Shown: positions 1-12,722, numbered from the stretch's first letter. The stretch: 64,000 nucleotides of DNA from Rhodosorus marinus (GCA_029953675.1 JAMWBK010000008.1:1149001-1213000), one strand, 5' to 3'. Notes: generated by a model not told the origin, from the letters alone. Numbers and translations are program-made.

Positions 1-458
1 ACCAAGGTACGTTATGCCGGTCATCAATAGTTTCGAGTTTGTTTTCTGTGAGGAATACAGTAGTTGGGATAGTTTACGAACGGAAGAATGTTTTTTTCCT
101 GGGTAGGGCTTTTGTATCCTTATCCTGGAGTGCAAGGGGTGCAAAACCCGGTTCTTGGTCCAGAGGACGGAATTGATCACGGAGGCTACCGCCCGATTGC
201 GTCTGGAGACTCTCGACCAGCTCCATACATTATTACTCGGTGAAATTCGGGGCCGAAGGAGACATGTGGACTGTTGCGTCAGAGACTGCCGGACGTATGT
301 GTTCAGCGTTTGTCCGGCAGCTGATTTGATCCGCTCCACGGCTGAAGAAGAAGGGCGGGGATATATGGGACGTTGTGGTTGTTCTTTCAGATAGGGAGAT
401 TCGGAGATTCAAGGACAACGGAGGATGCAGCTGCAGGATGGAGAGGGTGCACTCTTGA
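1..458 (+). CDS. 3' end of an unidentified gene (partial, enters from left edge)
   Basis: Two terminal exons can be read. Bases 1-6 look like the end of an exon before a GTACGT donor. Exon 164-239 follows a CAG acceptor and ends in phase 1 before GTGAAA. The last exon, 391-458, follows a strong pyrimidine tract and TTTCAG and ends in TGA. The joined reading is a short helical stretch (LRLETLDQLHTLLL), then a basic segment and a Cys pair (CSC) just before the stop. I do not recognise the family, and the N-terminus lies outside the window. Support comes only from splice signals, phase match and amino-acid composition. The unspliced open frame 155-394 is an alternative I consider less likely. 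Confidence 0.4.
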
Positions 459-1033
459 AATTGGCATAGGGGTCAAAGCGTGTATAATTAGTTTTTGAGA
501 GTGTCATCAGTGTCATCCTACGAGTTTGCAGCTCATAGCAAGGGGTAGTCGTTTAAGGGAATTGCGGAGAAGGGTTCTTCGCGACGAGTGCTTCTGCCGG
601 GGATGACAGCGAGAATTGTGTATACGAGGTGAACATTGGATGAAAGGGTGTACAATAGTTGGAGAATGAAATGGGGACAGTCGTGAATATCCCGAGTTCC
701 GGCTTGTTGTAATTGGGTTTCGGGTTGGTTTTTATATTTTGTTTTAAATTTCTGAAACGGTGGAAGTCGGTTGGTCGCCATTTTTCGCTTCTATCGAACC
801 GGGCCCCACGGTTTTAGTAAATGATTTTGGGAGATTCATGGGATCCTGGGAACTGAGCCGTCGAGATCATCGACTATTCTTTTTTGTTCGATTTGTTTGA
901 CCTCCTATGTCACAAACACATGCTATGAAGCTCCTTCATGCATTCAATCATTTTGTTGCACGCAGTTACTGCTTCGAAACTGCGCATATCCTAAACTCCT
1001 CTCATCCCGCGTTCGCGTGACGATGCTGGTATG
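459..1033. other. intergenic, 3' ends of two convergent genes
   Basis: This is the space between the left partial gene and the stop codon of TAF2 on the opposite strand. Only short open frames occur and none shows a recognisable domain or splice support. It presumably holds the two 3' UTRs. Confidence 0.5.
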
Positions 1034-4000
1034 TCAGCCGGAATCTCCATCGCTACCCCCTACGTTTGGTGCATCTCTGCCTCCCAGTTTTATCTTAACA
1101 CGAATTCCTGCATCACCCTGTCCTGAATCTGCGTCCTTCTCCCGTTTCCTCTTCTTCTTTTTCTTCTTCTTCTTTTTCTTCTTCTTCACTGAGTCATCAC
1201 TATCCCCGTCACCAGCGTCCAGCGGAATGTCCGTGTCAAACAGCGATGCAGGTGCCATTGCTGAACTTTCCTTGTACTTGTTCCAGGCCTCTTGCAGGTG
1301 CTCGAGTTCTTGACTGTCAAACGCTTCTGTAAAGGGAACCTGTATCGTGAGATCACTAGTTTAGATCTAAATCACATTTGGAGCGAGCACGTGGATCTGA
1401 GATATCAAGTCTTTCGTCCAACATACCCTTACGCTTACGTCACCAAGCATCTCCTGTTTCTTGGCCTTATTTTGCGCTGTCGACCTAGCTCTTTTGGCGG
1501 ACCTCGGCCTTTTCTCTCCTTTCTGAACGCCCTTTTCAGGATTGGCCTCCTCGAGAATGGGGAATATTTCGAGTTCTTCGTTTGCTTTGTTAGCCACAGG
1601 CGGTGGAGATCTCCTAGAAGATTTCTGGATCCACGAAAGCAAGGAATGTAAGGAGTGCAAAGTAACGGAGGCTCCCTCGTCTGCATTGGCAGTAACACCA
1701 TGATGCATCCGCAAACAATGTATTTGAGCAAAGATGGCTTACCGTGGTCTTTACCGGCGGTGCTTTTATGGGGGTCTCCTTCGCAGGGGGAACCTGTTAT
1801 GTATAAGGCGCAAGATTTTCTCGTCAAATTCACACGCTGAGGGAGACAGGGTGGGAGGCCTTGTGTGGTGTTTGCGACAAACCTTCGCTGTTTTTTTCAC
1901 GGTAGCTTGTCCATGGCTGCTGTCACTGTCACCTTCAGCTCCGTCTTCCAGTTCCTCCTTGAAATCGATTGCCACGCCAACGGGTTTTCGAAGAGTCTCG
2001 CCAAGTTGATGTTCCACCTTTCTCTCCACTCCTGCCCGAACTCGCTCACGCTCTTGGATATACTCTGCTGGGGACAGGAGCGCTAGAGGCACACCGCGTC
2101 CGTACAAGAAAGTCAAAATCAAGCATGACAATCTTCGAAGTCTGGGATCGCGACCCAAGGCAGAGATTTTCATCATTCGACGGCATACTTCCGCCGCTGC
2201 CTTAGTGTTTGCACGAAGCGCAAGTCTGACCTGAGCGTCTATATGCGAGGAACAGAGACACCAGAGACGCGCGGTAAGTATACGCGGGAGATCTAAAATC
2301 TCATCGAAACTGCGACCTACCGTTCTGACACGCACGCAAGATCTCCCGTAAAGCCGCTCTTCGCAGCCGCGAACTGCTTGCAGGATTCGTGGGCTTGGAG
2401 CCCTCTACCAGACCATCCACTAAGCTCAGTACCATTTTGAGGATGCTTAGCGAGCCGCTTTCAAGGCGCATTAACGCCCTCAACGAGCCCTTCCTCGCTT
2501 CATAGAAAGGCCTATGCCACCATGAGACCACAACGCACAAACGAAAGCTTCAGGTCAACTCCCTTTCATCAAGGACACCACAACAACAGGCAAGAAATCG
2601 AAGGTACAGCGTCGTACGTGTTTGAAGCAACTCCAGATATCACTTCTAGCAGAGTATCAACTACTTCATTTCTGAAACTGGCATTGCCCTCCGTCGAGAG
2701 CTTCCGCTTGGCGACTGCGAGTTCTGCGAGTGCGTTCGTTGCGGCTCCAAGAATTATTCCATTCTGCGCGGGGACAAGCTCACTTACTGCCAAGTAGCGC
2801 AGGATTTCTTGATAGCAACGGTCAACTGTGTCGTTTGATTCCATACGAAGGCTAAAACAAGGAGTAAACAGCAGAGCTATTTTCAGCAAAACTTTTGTGC
2901 AGAGCCCTTGATCAAGCACGGTTCTTTGCAGCTTCTTCGCCTCGCACCACATGCGCGCCGTGCATGTCAGCATGTCTGCGACAAAGTAGTCATCATCGTA
3001 AACGTTTCCAGCGTTGTCACTACTGTTCAGAACGGAAAGCAAAAATTCTCCTGCTATCTCCATTGCCTCTTTCCCCGTCACCCTCGCGACTCCTTCCACA
3101 ATATCTCGTTGCAAGAAATAGTCTGTTATCTGGGCAAAATTGTTCTGCTTCATAGCCCCGCTCTCATACATAAACCTTGCGTTCCGCAAAATGTTAGGGG
3201 TGCATAAGTGCCAAGTCCGGGATTCATGAGGATTCAGTAAAAGCTCTCGGGGCACTTCAACAACAATTACGTATGATTGGGTTGAAACTTACCGCTTCCT
3301 GAAGAAGCTCAGCACCTTGTCCAAACCAGCAGTTTGATCGCCCTCCACATAGGACGTGGCCAGGGCCGCAGCGGCCATAGTTCGAACTCTATAGTACAGT
3401 TTCCCGTTCGACAGAGTGTCAGTAAGCGCGTTGATGAAGATGTCCTCCGCTGAATTCGCGAGACCCTGACATGCTTCGTACTGGGTAGATGAAGACAAAA
3501 AGTAGATAGGAAACATTTGCGCAGACGTGCATGCCAGGCTGCTTCAGTGATGAATTCCCAGGGATGCATTGATCGGATACACCGTTCACCTGCCCAACTA
3601 CGTCTCTCTCCATTTTAAGGGCCTGCATCCATGCATAATGTGGCTGCCTGAAATCCATCGATTTGGCCCATTCAAAATCCGGATCTACGCGTACCCACAG
3701 CACCGGACAACTGCCGAGAGGATCTTCCTTGAACTCCTTCTCTGCTTGGGCCGCGCTTTTGTGTTTCGAACGGCGTGAGTGGCAGGGCAGCTCAAGTACG
3801 TGCATCTACCGGAGTCGGCACGTTGCCCGACAACAGCGCAGATCTCCTGTGTGAGTGATCCGCTTTCAAGGGGTTGCGCCCCGGCTCGAAACACAAATGT
3901 TGTGTAACTCACCTCGTCTCGTATATCCACCAAATGATCGTGTTGCACGCCTTCTATTTCAAATATCCGAATTGTAAGCTGCCCAGTGAAGGGGTGTACA

Positions 4001-6312
4001 CCATCCACCATGCCGCTCCTCCGTACCCCACCCTGACTGAGATCCTGTTTCACAACAAGCTCTACTTGGTGCTTCCTAGGGTCGTATTTATAACCGCATT
4101 GAAACCGCGGGACAGCGTGAGAGTTTGCCCAGTCCCTCACCAAGGGTCTAACGTCTGTTCCGCTGTTGGCACGCAGTCGCTTAAGGAAAGTAGCGACGTC
4201 CAAAAGGCCATATCCTTCATCAGATTTTGGGGGAGGGATCCTGCATAGGGTAATAATTTCATATAGTAGGGTTTCATCAGCAAAACGTTGAAACCGCCGC
4301 GCCACCAGCGCACCTTCAAGAAGCGTTCACCCCATTCTGGTCTGCAGAGTAATCGCTTCAGCGACTATATCCCGCAGGACCCTCTGCATGGCGTCCATCC
4401 CCCCTCGTTTTTCGACCATGTACACAAGAAGGTGTGCTCGGTGCCTGGCGCTGGTGTTCGCCAAGTCTGATTGGGAGGCTTCTGCTAGAGATATCGTTCC
4501 TTTCAAAGAGTCCGAGGTGGTAGAAGACATCCTCGTTGTCAGTGGTCTCCGAGTAAAAAGGACGGAAGACGAGTTTTCAGGAGAACTCACCGCCCAGTTT
4601 CTCGCACATGGACTTTGTAATATCCACGACGTGCAGCTTGTACCAATTGTTCCCAAGCGTATCCTTCAAGCAAAGTGCCGTCAAATACTCCGAAATTCCC
4701 GTTACCAACCACGCGTTTTGTGGTCCCCTGGGCCGTACGCAGACGCCGAAATAGGTCGATGCTACGACTGAGCAAATCGCCCTCCTAATTGGGACGCAGA
4801 CTGAAGAGTCAATCACCCATCGGCCGGTTTTGCCTCTCTAAACTTTGCACGCCGTAAGTTTTTTTCTACACACCTTGCAACATAGTGCTGATCTATACTT
4901 CGCTCAGAATGCAGAGTATCGGCGGCAAAGATTCCTAATCCTCCAAAGGTGCACTGAGGAGTTTTTGTGCCTTGACCGTAGCCAAGGAAAACTTGCTTGA
5001 AAGAGCCAACGGGAAGAGGTTTCCCAAGGAAGGAATAGAAAAACTTCCTGGCTCGGTCAAGAATGTCCGGACCCGTGTACACCAACTCCTTGGCTCGGCC
5101 TGGAAGGCAGAAGTGAGTTACCTTCGGAAGGAACGCAGGGCGAAGACGAGACCTCTGTTTATCAATTTTGCTGGCTTTCAAGGGCAGAGACTTGTTGCCA
5201 GAAAGAACGCTCCTGCGGGCATACCGTTGACGGGGTTCTCGGATCAGCCAGCACTTTGAACATCCCAGCGACGACTCCAATCTCACTCGCCTGCACTGGG
5301 TAGACAAGGTCATAGAAAAACATGTGTTTTCCTTCCTCCGTCAGCTGCTTATCCACTAAGTCTCCGGAGCAAATGGCCATCACTTCCTTCTCCACGGTGA
5401 TCGCAATCCTGTAAGGACATCTGATGATGAGAATATCAACAAAATCGATTAACGTTTTGCCGACGATGGTTCGCTAACCACAGCTTTCAGGAAGCCACTA
5501 CCAGGTCATGAGGCTTACCGATCCCAAGAGTTCATTGTGTCAAAGCAAGGGAGCCAGTCTTGAGCAAAACCGAAACGTCCATCGGCGTACATATAGGGCA
5601 TCTGCTCAGCGTTTTCTTGAGCTGGGAATATAGCACCAGTTGAAGCGTGCGCTTGTGTACTGTACTCCACCCTGATAGTTATCTCAACCTCTTCGGGTGG
5701 AGGCTGATTTTTCCCTCCGAACTGCTTTTGAAGATCTGATCTTATCTCGAAAGGTATCGTAATACAGAGGTTTGGTCCGTGTGCTTCTTCGTTCAACTGT
5801 TGAGCCTGCATGTTGAAGTCTTCCAGCCGGATCTGTCCGAAGACGCAAGTGGGGAGCGTGCTCTGGTGGTCAGAGTACGGTTCTTTCGCCAAGTATAGAA
5901 TGAGAATTCTATTATGCTTGGCGCACCTTGTCGTGCTTAATTAATTCCTCCACGCTTTTCTGTTTCGGCTTAACGGATAGTACTTCACTGACGGAGACGA
6001 AATTGTTGACCTGACAGGTGATTACTTTGCATTGTCCGGAATGCAACCGAATTTCCTTCAGGTCCCGCCTCAAGGGTCTAATAATGTACTCAACGGCTCC
6101 ATGGAGCTGACTCCTTTCGAAGTCAATCTCTATCCCGACGAATGCGCGTTCGACCTGCCAACCTCTCTCAACCTTTTTGCGTTAGATAATAGAGAAGGAA
6201 GCCCACGAGTCAAAAAATTGCGACGACGCATTCTACTCACGCGGAAAGCAGAGCGACATACCACCGCAGGCGGAGGTGGACGAGGTTCCTCCCTCACGAA
6301 AGGCACGGTCAT
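1034..6312 (-). CDS. TAF2: Transcription initiation factor TFIID subunit 2 (TAF2)
   Basis: TAF2 is a core TFIID subunit that contacts promoter DNA in the nucleus. It is built on an inactive M1-aminopeptidase fold followed by HEAT-like repeats. The multi-exon reading follows the family in order. The N-terminal M1-like part (exons 6312-6241, 6154-5927, 5832-5519 and on) contains RDLKEIRLHSGQCKVI. Next comes FGGLGIFAADTLHSERSIDQ (about 4950-4890), then the part with GYGLLDVATFLKRLRANSG and PVLWVRVDPDFEW (4300-3650), where family members have a similar W-x-R-x-DP motif. Helical repeats follow down to about 1770. The C-terminal tail is acidic/basic with an uninterrupted run of 12 lysines near 1150-1190, as in other TAF2 tails. 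The start at 6312 is chosen because its exon joins the next in phase; the first 24 residues are not conserved, so the start is uncertain. There are at least ten introns. I saw no bromodomain. Confidence 0.93.
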
Positions 6313-7622
6313 CTTGCTTTACTATGGGATGCCATTAATTCGAATGCCTCTTCTGCGAAAGCTAGGAGATGATCCTCTCCTAAACCTCAACACTCTCCTT
6401 CCCCATTTTCCGCGGAGCCAACCAAGAGACGTTCACGGTAGGAGATGATCCTCTCCTAAACCTCCACACTCTCCTTGCTCATTTTTCACGGAGCCAACCG
6501 AGAGACCTCAACACTCCTTTCTATCCGTAATCGAAACGAATCAGGATTTTGGAATGCGTAACACTCTTGTTTCATCGCCTTCCTTTAGACCATCATCTGT
6601 AGAACTCACCTGATCCATCGCCCACTCTGTGATGCCTTATTCTGCACACCTATTACACGATCCCTGCCGTTCTTGATCGGGGAGTGGAAACCTCGTTTTC
6701 GAAATCAACCACCACCCTCAGAAGCCAACGCGAATGTCGAAGCTTCCCAATCCCAGGATTTCCCTGCCTCTCGCGACATGCGGCTGGGAATTAGGGTTGC
6801 GCCCTTCCCATTGCTTGATCAGTTAAGCTGCTTCATCAGGGTCACAGGCTCTTGGCGACACTGGACATTGTAGTTGCTTTTGTGTAATTAGAGGTGTGCA
6901 TAGTTCCGCAGCTGGGTTCCTCGTAACTGTGCTCGAAGATTCATGAATATTCGGTCTGCAGCAAATCAGGAAAACTGTTTGCTTGTCGGCCCTACTCAAA
7001 ACCGCGATGCGGAGTCATTGTCGGATCAGCTCTCGCAACTGCTGGCTTTTAGAGTTTGGAATGAAAAGTATGAAATGCCTTACTGCGTTTGCCTAACTCT
7101 GCGAGGATAGTGTACGATGCTATGTAGCCAATCAACCAATCTAGCTATATGGGCCAGCAAACTCGAGTTTGGGTTCGGTTGAATTCTGTGCTTCAAGTTG
7201 AGACTGGCACTCCAGGAAAAACGCGTTTCTGACGCATCTCGATTCTACCTCGTTCATGAGAATACATGGGCGTTGAGCGAAAAGCCAATGCACTTGATTG
7301 AATCGCATTGTTGCGGGAGACTGGGGATGACAGTCGTCGTCGAAGTTTATCATACGCGGCTATCTTCTAGAAATGCTTTTAGTTAAACAACGCCACAGAT
7401 GATGTACTTCATCTTCCGCGCTGCTTGACCATTGCCAACTCATGGCTCAGCAATATTGCGGGCGCACATCGTAGATCAGAAGCTCGTACCGCTTTACATC
7501 TTTCCCACCTAGTGACCACTCATGTGGGCGGATAAAAACTCCCGCACCACCGCTAGGAGGGCTCCAGGACCTTGCCGTCTCACGAGCCTTGCTTGTTCAG
7601 GGACCTGTCAAGCTTCGAAGGC
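6313..7622. other. intergenic region upstream of TAF2 with a tandem duplication
   Basis: No supportable gene. The TAF2 promoter should lie in the first few hundred bases. The clearest structure is a 76-bp tandem duplication (listed separately). Several short open frames on both strands lack domains or splice support. Confidence 0.5.
6363..6514. repeat. 76-bp imperfect tandem duplication
   Basis: The block beginning TAGGAGATGATCCTCTCCTA at 6363 recurs at 6439. In both copies it continues through a CT-rich stretch and ends in a GGAGCCAACC(A/G)AGAGAC motif. The copies differ at a handful of positions. The first ten-base half of the block start is nearly palindromic (AGGAGATGATCCTCTCCT). It sits just upstream of the TAF2 coding start. 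Confidence 0.85.
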
Positions 7623-8407
7623 TTATCGCCAGACAAGGTTGAAATCCGTCTGCGCATGTTTGTCAATGTCCGTCTGAATGGCTTCAATGTGTTGCTTCTT
7701 CGATTCTATTGAAGTCTTTGTTTCCTCAATGTTGATATCAAGAAGTTCCATGTAGTGCTGGCAGACAGTTTTCATTTTGTCGGAGCTAGTACCTTGTTCG
7801 CCAGTGGAGAGACTTTCTAGCAAGGCCCCAGTCTGTTGCAAAACGTGAGACGTCTCAGTTGCAGTGCAAGCTCGTGCGACAGGCGCTCTCAACTTACCTC
7901 TGCAAATTCCGCTTCAAACTGCGAAACTTTAATCTCACAACTTGATTTATCTGCCTCTACTTGAATCTTCTGCTTTATTAAGCGATCGGAAATCACCTTA
8001 TTTCTCGAGTTCTGCAGTTTCAAACCGGCAACCGCTCCCGGGCGTATTGGAACCCACTCATTGGACGGTGCAACGTCACTAGCGAAGTTCCGGTGGGACC
8101 AGGAAAAGGCAACTATTCCTGCCATTAACAAAGCCAGTCCCACTAGAGCGGCTCCAAGGTCTCCGTATTTGAAAACTACCATGCAGTCGTAAACGAGAAT
8201 AGTAACGGTGGGAACAAGGCCACCCGCCATTATCATACATGCTTGCCGGCTCGTTTTCATTGTCGCAGCGAGACCAAAACATAGAATCGTGCAAGCATAA
8301 CTTATCCCCTGCACGGTTGTATCCAACACCTCAACACCGTAACCGATGGCGATTACGCTTGCAGCAACAATTGACGGCATTGAGCTAAGAACACCCCCTG
8401 AGTCCAT
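7623..8407 (-). CDS. Four-helix membrane protein with C-terminal coiled coil, unknown function
   Basis: Two exons, 8407-7898 and 7832-7623, join in phase 0 across a GTAAGT..CAG intron and give 239 residues. Residues about 8-135 contain four hydrophobic segments, the last with the sequence AALVGLALLMAGIVAFSW. The remaining hundred residues are charged and helical with heptad-like spacing (for example ETKTSIESKKQHIEAIQTDI), suggesting a cytosolic coiled coil. The ATG at 8407 is the first in frame; an upstream reading from 8455 starts at GTG, so I chose the ATG. I do not recognise the family. A membrane tether or organelle-shaping role would be speculation. Confidence 0.7.
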
Positions 8408-9403
8408 CGTGCTCGTTTGAACGTGGGCTTCACAAAATTTCCTAGATTCATTCACGTACCCAGCTTCTCATCAGCATCAGTCCAGCCTATCGAACAGGCC
8501 CTCCCAGGCCGACCAGAGCGCCTGTTCCCCGTTCTACGGCGCAAGAAACAGCACAGGGTAGCAACTCGTCCCTCACCAAAAGCCAACAACACACTGCCTT
8601 GAGTCAGTTCGGGTACCAGAGCTGATTCACAGAATTCCAATCCGTACTAATCCTACAAACAAGCTCAAACCCAATTATACACAAAACTGCACTTCCTAGC
8701 CAAGCCAGAAACTCCCAGGAAGACCCGGACCTCCCAAACCCCCCTTTTTTCCAATTACACTCCAAACCATCCATCTTTCCACATTTAGGTACACATACTT
8801 TACGAAGGAATTTTCTGTTCGTTGTCGCACACAATTAGTAATTACTAGTATTTCTAGAAGCCTGCACACTTTCAGACCCTTTGACTATGACACAACAACA
8901 ACCAAGGCACAATATTAGTAATAATAATCATAGAAACCTGGACTTTTCCGACCCCCCCCCGACTAAGACATCAAATTCATCACCTATCTAAAAGTTTCCA
9001 AATTTAAGTATCCATCTTTGTACGATGTATTTTCCAGCACTTTTTTCTAGCAACAATTTCGTGAAGTGTTGGGGGGGGGGGGGGGGATGGGCCACTGGAA
9101 GGAAAGGATTCTCTTCGCATTGAAGCGTACAATTGGCAATGGAAAAGCTCTTCCAGCTTAGTCTCGAAGAAACTGTGTTGAAAGCAACTTGTAGTGTTAT
9201 ATGAATTAACGTGGTGCACTTTGAAGGAAAATTTGGTGGCGTTTATTGGGCTGGCGTAGCTGTGTCTGTACAGTGTTGGTGGGACGTGGACTGCGTGGGG
9301 GAGGGCAGCAGGGCCTTTCTGGTAAGGTTGGTTTCATGTGGTTCGTAGAGTTCTTGTGATAGTGTGGAATCCGTTGGAGTTTTGTATTTTGCTTCTTGTG
9401 CGG
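8408..9403. other. intergenic region with homopolymer G tract and degenerate repeats
   Basis: The two flanking genes are divergent, so this interval should hold both promoters. A pure G run of about 16 bases lies near 9070-9086, and a run of nine C lies near 8952. Segments around 8770-8895 and 8895-9040 share scattered similar blocks (TTAGTAAT..., ACTTT.C.GACC), suggesting an old degenerate duplication. No gene was found. Confidence 0.45.
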
Positions 9404-10650
9404 ATGGGGAACTCTGGATCACATGCAAATGACGAGCAGGCTTCCGTTGAGGAGGGAGCCCGGGAGGCAGGAAGGCCAAGCAACAATGTGACTCATTCCG
9501 GTAGAACGCTTGGACCACGACCGAGCAGCGCTGCCCAAGTCCCTCAGCCTACGTATCATGTCGGCTCTGTTTATCCGAGCGCGAGGGTACGGAGTCACAT
9601 GGAGGCATGGATCTTTTGAGTTTCATGTAATGACTTGGCATGCTTACTGTCTTGTTGTGCTGCATCAGGTTCCCGTCACTCGGTCAATAAGCGAATCCGT
9701 CAAAGTCAAGAACAAATTTCTTCTCGTAAAGGACAGCTGGAAGTTCGTGCGGGACGAATCGGATCCCAGTCTGCTGTTGTTGACGTTTGATTTCCACTCG
9801 TACGTTCCTGGCACACTAAGTATGTATTTCCTGGCCACGGATAGCAATGCGAGAGGAGAGCGAAGGAAGGTATCCGTTTCGTTTACGGAGGCGCTACCTA
9901 AGAGGCAATCCCAGCACAAGTTTGCAGCAGGACAGCGCCAAAGTTTTACGCAGAAAGCACCTGACGGTTAGTTTCTGGAGGAGCTCTCATCATCGCTGTA
10001 AACGTCCGGGGTCCTCTTTTTCAACTTGGGCTTTTCACATCTACAGGGTTGCCGGAGAAATTTCTAAGCCCGGAGAACATGGTACATGACGACAGCAAGT
10101 CCTACTATCCGGTAGTTCTCGTCATGGAGGTGGACATCAACAAAATCTCCTCTCCTCACCAAGAGGTTTCATGCTATGTAACGTTTGGGTACATCGCCAG
10201 AAGTGGTGACTCGTACGAAGTGAGAGCTGTCAAGAAAACTATTATTGTAAACGAACAACAAGTAGAAATGTTCGAGATATATGGTGAGGACTCCTCCAAC
10301 GTTGGCCTTCTTTTGGACTACAATATCTTGCCGCCCAAGAGGACTTGATTAGTAACAACGAAGGGTCGCGTCTTCTCTGCATAGGACTCGACCATAGAAA
10401 AGGCAATCCGGCATCGAATGAATCAGAGTGTGTAATCTGCCTCAGCGAGGAGCGCGAAATTGCCATACTCCCCTGTCGCCACCTCTGCTTATGCGGGAAT
10501 TGCGCCCAAAGTTTCTTCCAGAGACAGAGCGACCGGTGCCCAGTATGTCGTGTTCGGGTAGAAAACATGCTAAGGATTTCGCTCGGAAATGACTCGGACG
10601 TGCCCGCACAGCCTACAGACTACGGAGGTGGCCAGCGTGTGGCGACCTAG
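9404..10650 (+). CDS. RING-type E3 ubiquitin ligase, LOG2/LUL/MGRN1 family
   Basis: Four exons (9404-9586, 9669-9966, 10047-10283, 10385-10650) sum to 984 nt, 327 residues. The protein begins MGNSGS, a consensus N-myristoylation site, as in plant LOG2/LUL ligases. The middle is the domain typical of the family, with FDFHSYVPGTLSMYFLA and later EIYG just before the RING. The RING runs from ECVICLSE through LPCRHLCLCGNCA to RCPVCRVRVE, a C3HC4 pattern. Family members ubiquitinate membrane proteins from the membrane surface. The ATG at 9404 is preferred over an upstream in-frame start because it places Gly at position 2 and the family starts there. Confidence 0.92.
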
Positions 10651-10846
10651 CAAGTCAACAGTTAGTATTGCGCCACGCAAGCAAAAAAACGATCGCAAGC
10701 TACTTGACCGGACTTGTCGCTTGAAATCTAGTGTACGTTGATAAAACAGATATTTTATTAACAATCGAAGCAGTGTTGAGGCAATATTATTTTTTTTAAT
10801 TACATCTGCCAGGGTATCTTTGATTGAGAGTTATGACAAGGCAATC

Positions 10847-12722
10847 TCAGTACGTAGATTCTTGAAAGTCTTCCATCCTCTGTGCAAAAGCATCCATGTC
10901 GGTACCTTGCGGAAGCGAGTTCAACGGCGGGAGGTTATCCTCTACGTCCAGGTCCAGGAAGTTGGGTAAAGCATCTCCCACCTCGTCGGGCTTTACGGTA
11001 CCATCCCAGTCTGCGGGACCTGAGTCTTTGCGAACAAGAAACGCAGGAGTTTTAGCCTTCATTCTCTTGGTGGAAGCGTACAGGCAAAGTCTTTGTACTA
11101 CATACCATCGAACAGCACTGTTTCAAAACCGTTCTCCGTCGGTTGATGGACGAGCTGCCCCATTGACGGACTTTGCACGTCTGTAAACTCTTCGACCTCG
11201 TCCATTGAGCCCCGCATAGAGGGCATTCTCACAGGTGCGATTCGCTTCGCTGACTTCGGCGTCTCGTAAGAATTTACTCTTCTTCGTTTGCTGCCTGGCA
11301 TACTGACGTTGCTCAGCTGACGTTCCGAAGAACCTTCCGAGGTCTTCGTCACCGAATCTCCAGTAGATAGTTCTTGAACAAGCGCTGGTGGAAAGTTGCT
11401 AGGCGTCTGCTGAACGCCAAGGATTAATGGGGTATTGCCTGAAGGGAGAAATTTCCACGAAAGGGGAGGGAAGGATTGGTGAGCAAGAAATTGCGTCCCC
11501 GCCATTTCACATCGGGATTGGCTTGACGCAATTTGAAAACCTCCGTTTCGAACAGATTGGTTTGCGACAAGCATACTCTCGCGTCTTCCAGTTTTTTCTT
11601 CCGGGAGAATAGGGTCAGCCAAGAACGGAGTCGCTCCAGTGGATCCTCCTGATAAGGCGCCAAACATATTTGGCATCTCGTCGTCGGAACCGGATGAGCC
11701 CGGCTGATCATTAACTTGATCGCCCGCGGCAGTTCCACTACCACCACCCTCTTGTAGGTCGTCCGCTGAGGCTGGTGCTGGGAGCCTTCTACGCCTTGAC
11801 TTCCCTGATCGACCTATTCGAGTTAAAGTGTTCAACGATTTCATCAGTCCCTCTGAGAGGTCAGGTGCAAGTGAACCAGCTTTGTTTTCGCTTCCTTACC
11901 ATAGTTCTTCAGAACCGGCTGGAAGTAGTAATAGAGAAACTGCTGCATTTTCTTCATGTTTGCTTCGAGCCGCTCTATCCTCTTTTCGTGTATCTCGCAA
12001 TTGTGTTTCAGCTGGGTTTCCTGCTTGCGGTATATCCCAAGCTGTTTCCTTGTACCCATCAGCTCCTTGAGGAGCGTGTCGCGATCTCGCTGCAATCGAT
12101 CAACTTCTCCAAGAATACCACCGTAGTTGCCCAGCTCGAGTATAAGTTTTTGGTTGTCTGGGTTGTTCTCTCTGCCCGGCAACAACTGCATCATGTTGGC
12201 ATTTGGGGCAGTTTGTAGTTGATTCTTAGGCTTTTTCCGTGTAATGTCCACCAGCAAGTCTGGCCTTCCTCGTTGAAAGCTTTCATGTCCAAATGTCCAG
12301 TTGTCCGGGTCCTGCTTGTGAAACCCGTACTGATTAAGCTGCCTTACGAAAGAGCTGAAATTATTGTGCTTAAAATACTTCGGCAGCACGTCTCGCTCGA
12401 ACTGCGTTGTCTTGTGAACCGTAAAAATTCTTCCATCGGGGCTCCAGCTCACCAACTCATTCGTTCTTGGATCATCGACAAGGTCGTACAGTTTCGTAAG
12501 AAAAGGTGGGGGTCCCTGGTTTCCAATCATAGCATGTCCACGACTAGATTGTTGTGAAGGGCCACCTTCAGTACCAGACGGAGCGTTCCCGCTGAGCCCA
12601 ACGGGCTCCTGCACAACGGTCCCGGACAGAGCATTTTGCTGGCCGTTCTCTTGCGGCATCATGGGATTGGGAAAAGGTCCATGGCCCAGTCCGGGACCGT
12701 TCGGGGGACCCCGATTATTCAT
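10847..12722 (-). CDS. Heat shock transcription factor (HSF)
   Basis: Three exons (12722-11900, 11852-11106, 11019-10847) sum to 1743 nt, 580 residues. After a Gly/Pro/Gln-rich N-terminus of about 70 residues comes the winged-helix DNA-binding domain (about 71-165), with PPFLTKLYDLVDDP, FKHNNFSSFVRQLNQYGFHK and WTFGHESFQRGRPDLL. A coiled-coil HR-A/B trimerisation region follows (about 190-265). Then comes a basic patch SRRRR, a likely nuclear signal, and an acidic/hydrophobic tail (LPNFLDLDVEDNLPPLNSLP) resembling an activation motif. For the third exon, the acceptor at 11020 is the one that keeps frame; acceptors closer to 11055 give stops. The first intron is only 47 nt. The factor should bind nGAAn elements and drive stress genes. 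Confidence 0.95.

Noticed and set aside
233-418. Minus-strand open frame at the left edge
   Set aside because: Overlaps the better-supported plus-strand exons; Ser/Thr-rich shadow composition with no domain.
1435-1833. 132-codon minus-strand frame and overlapping 115-codon frame
   Set aside because: Lie over TAF2 exons in other phases; the conserved reading uses a different frame with splice sites.
11424-12218. Plus- and minus-strand frames across the HSF gene
   Set aside because: Shadows of the HSF exons; composition is not protein-like and no domain is present.
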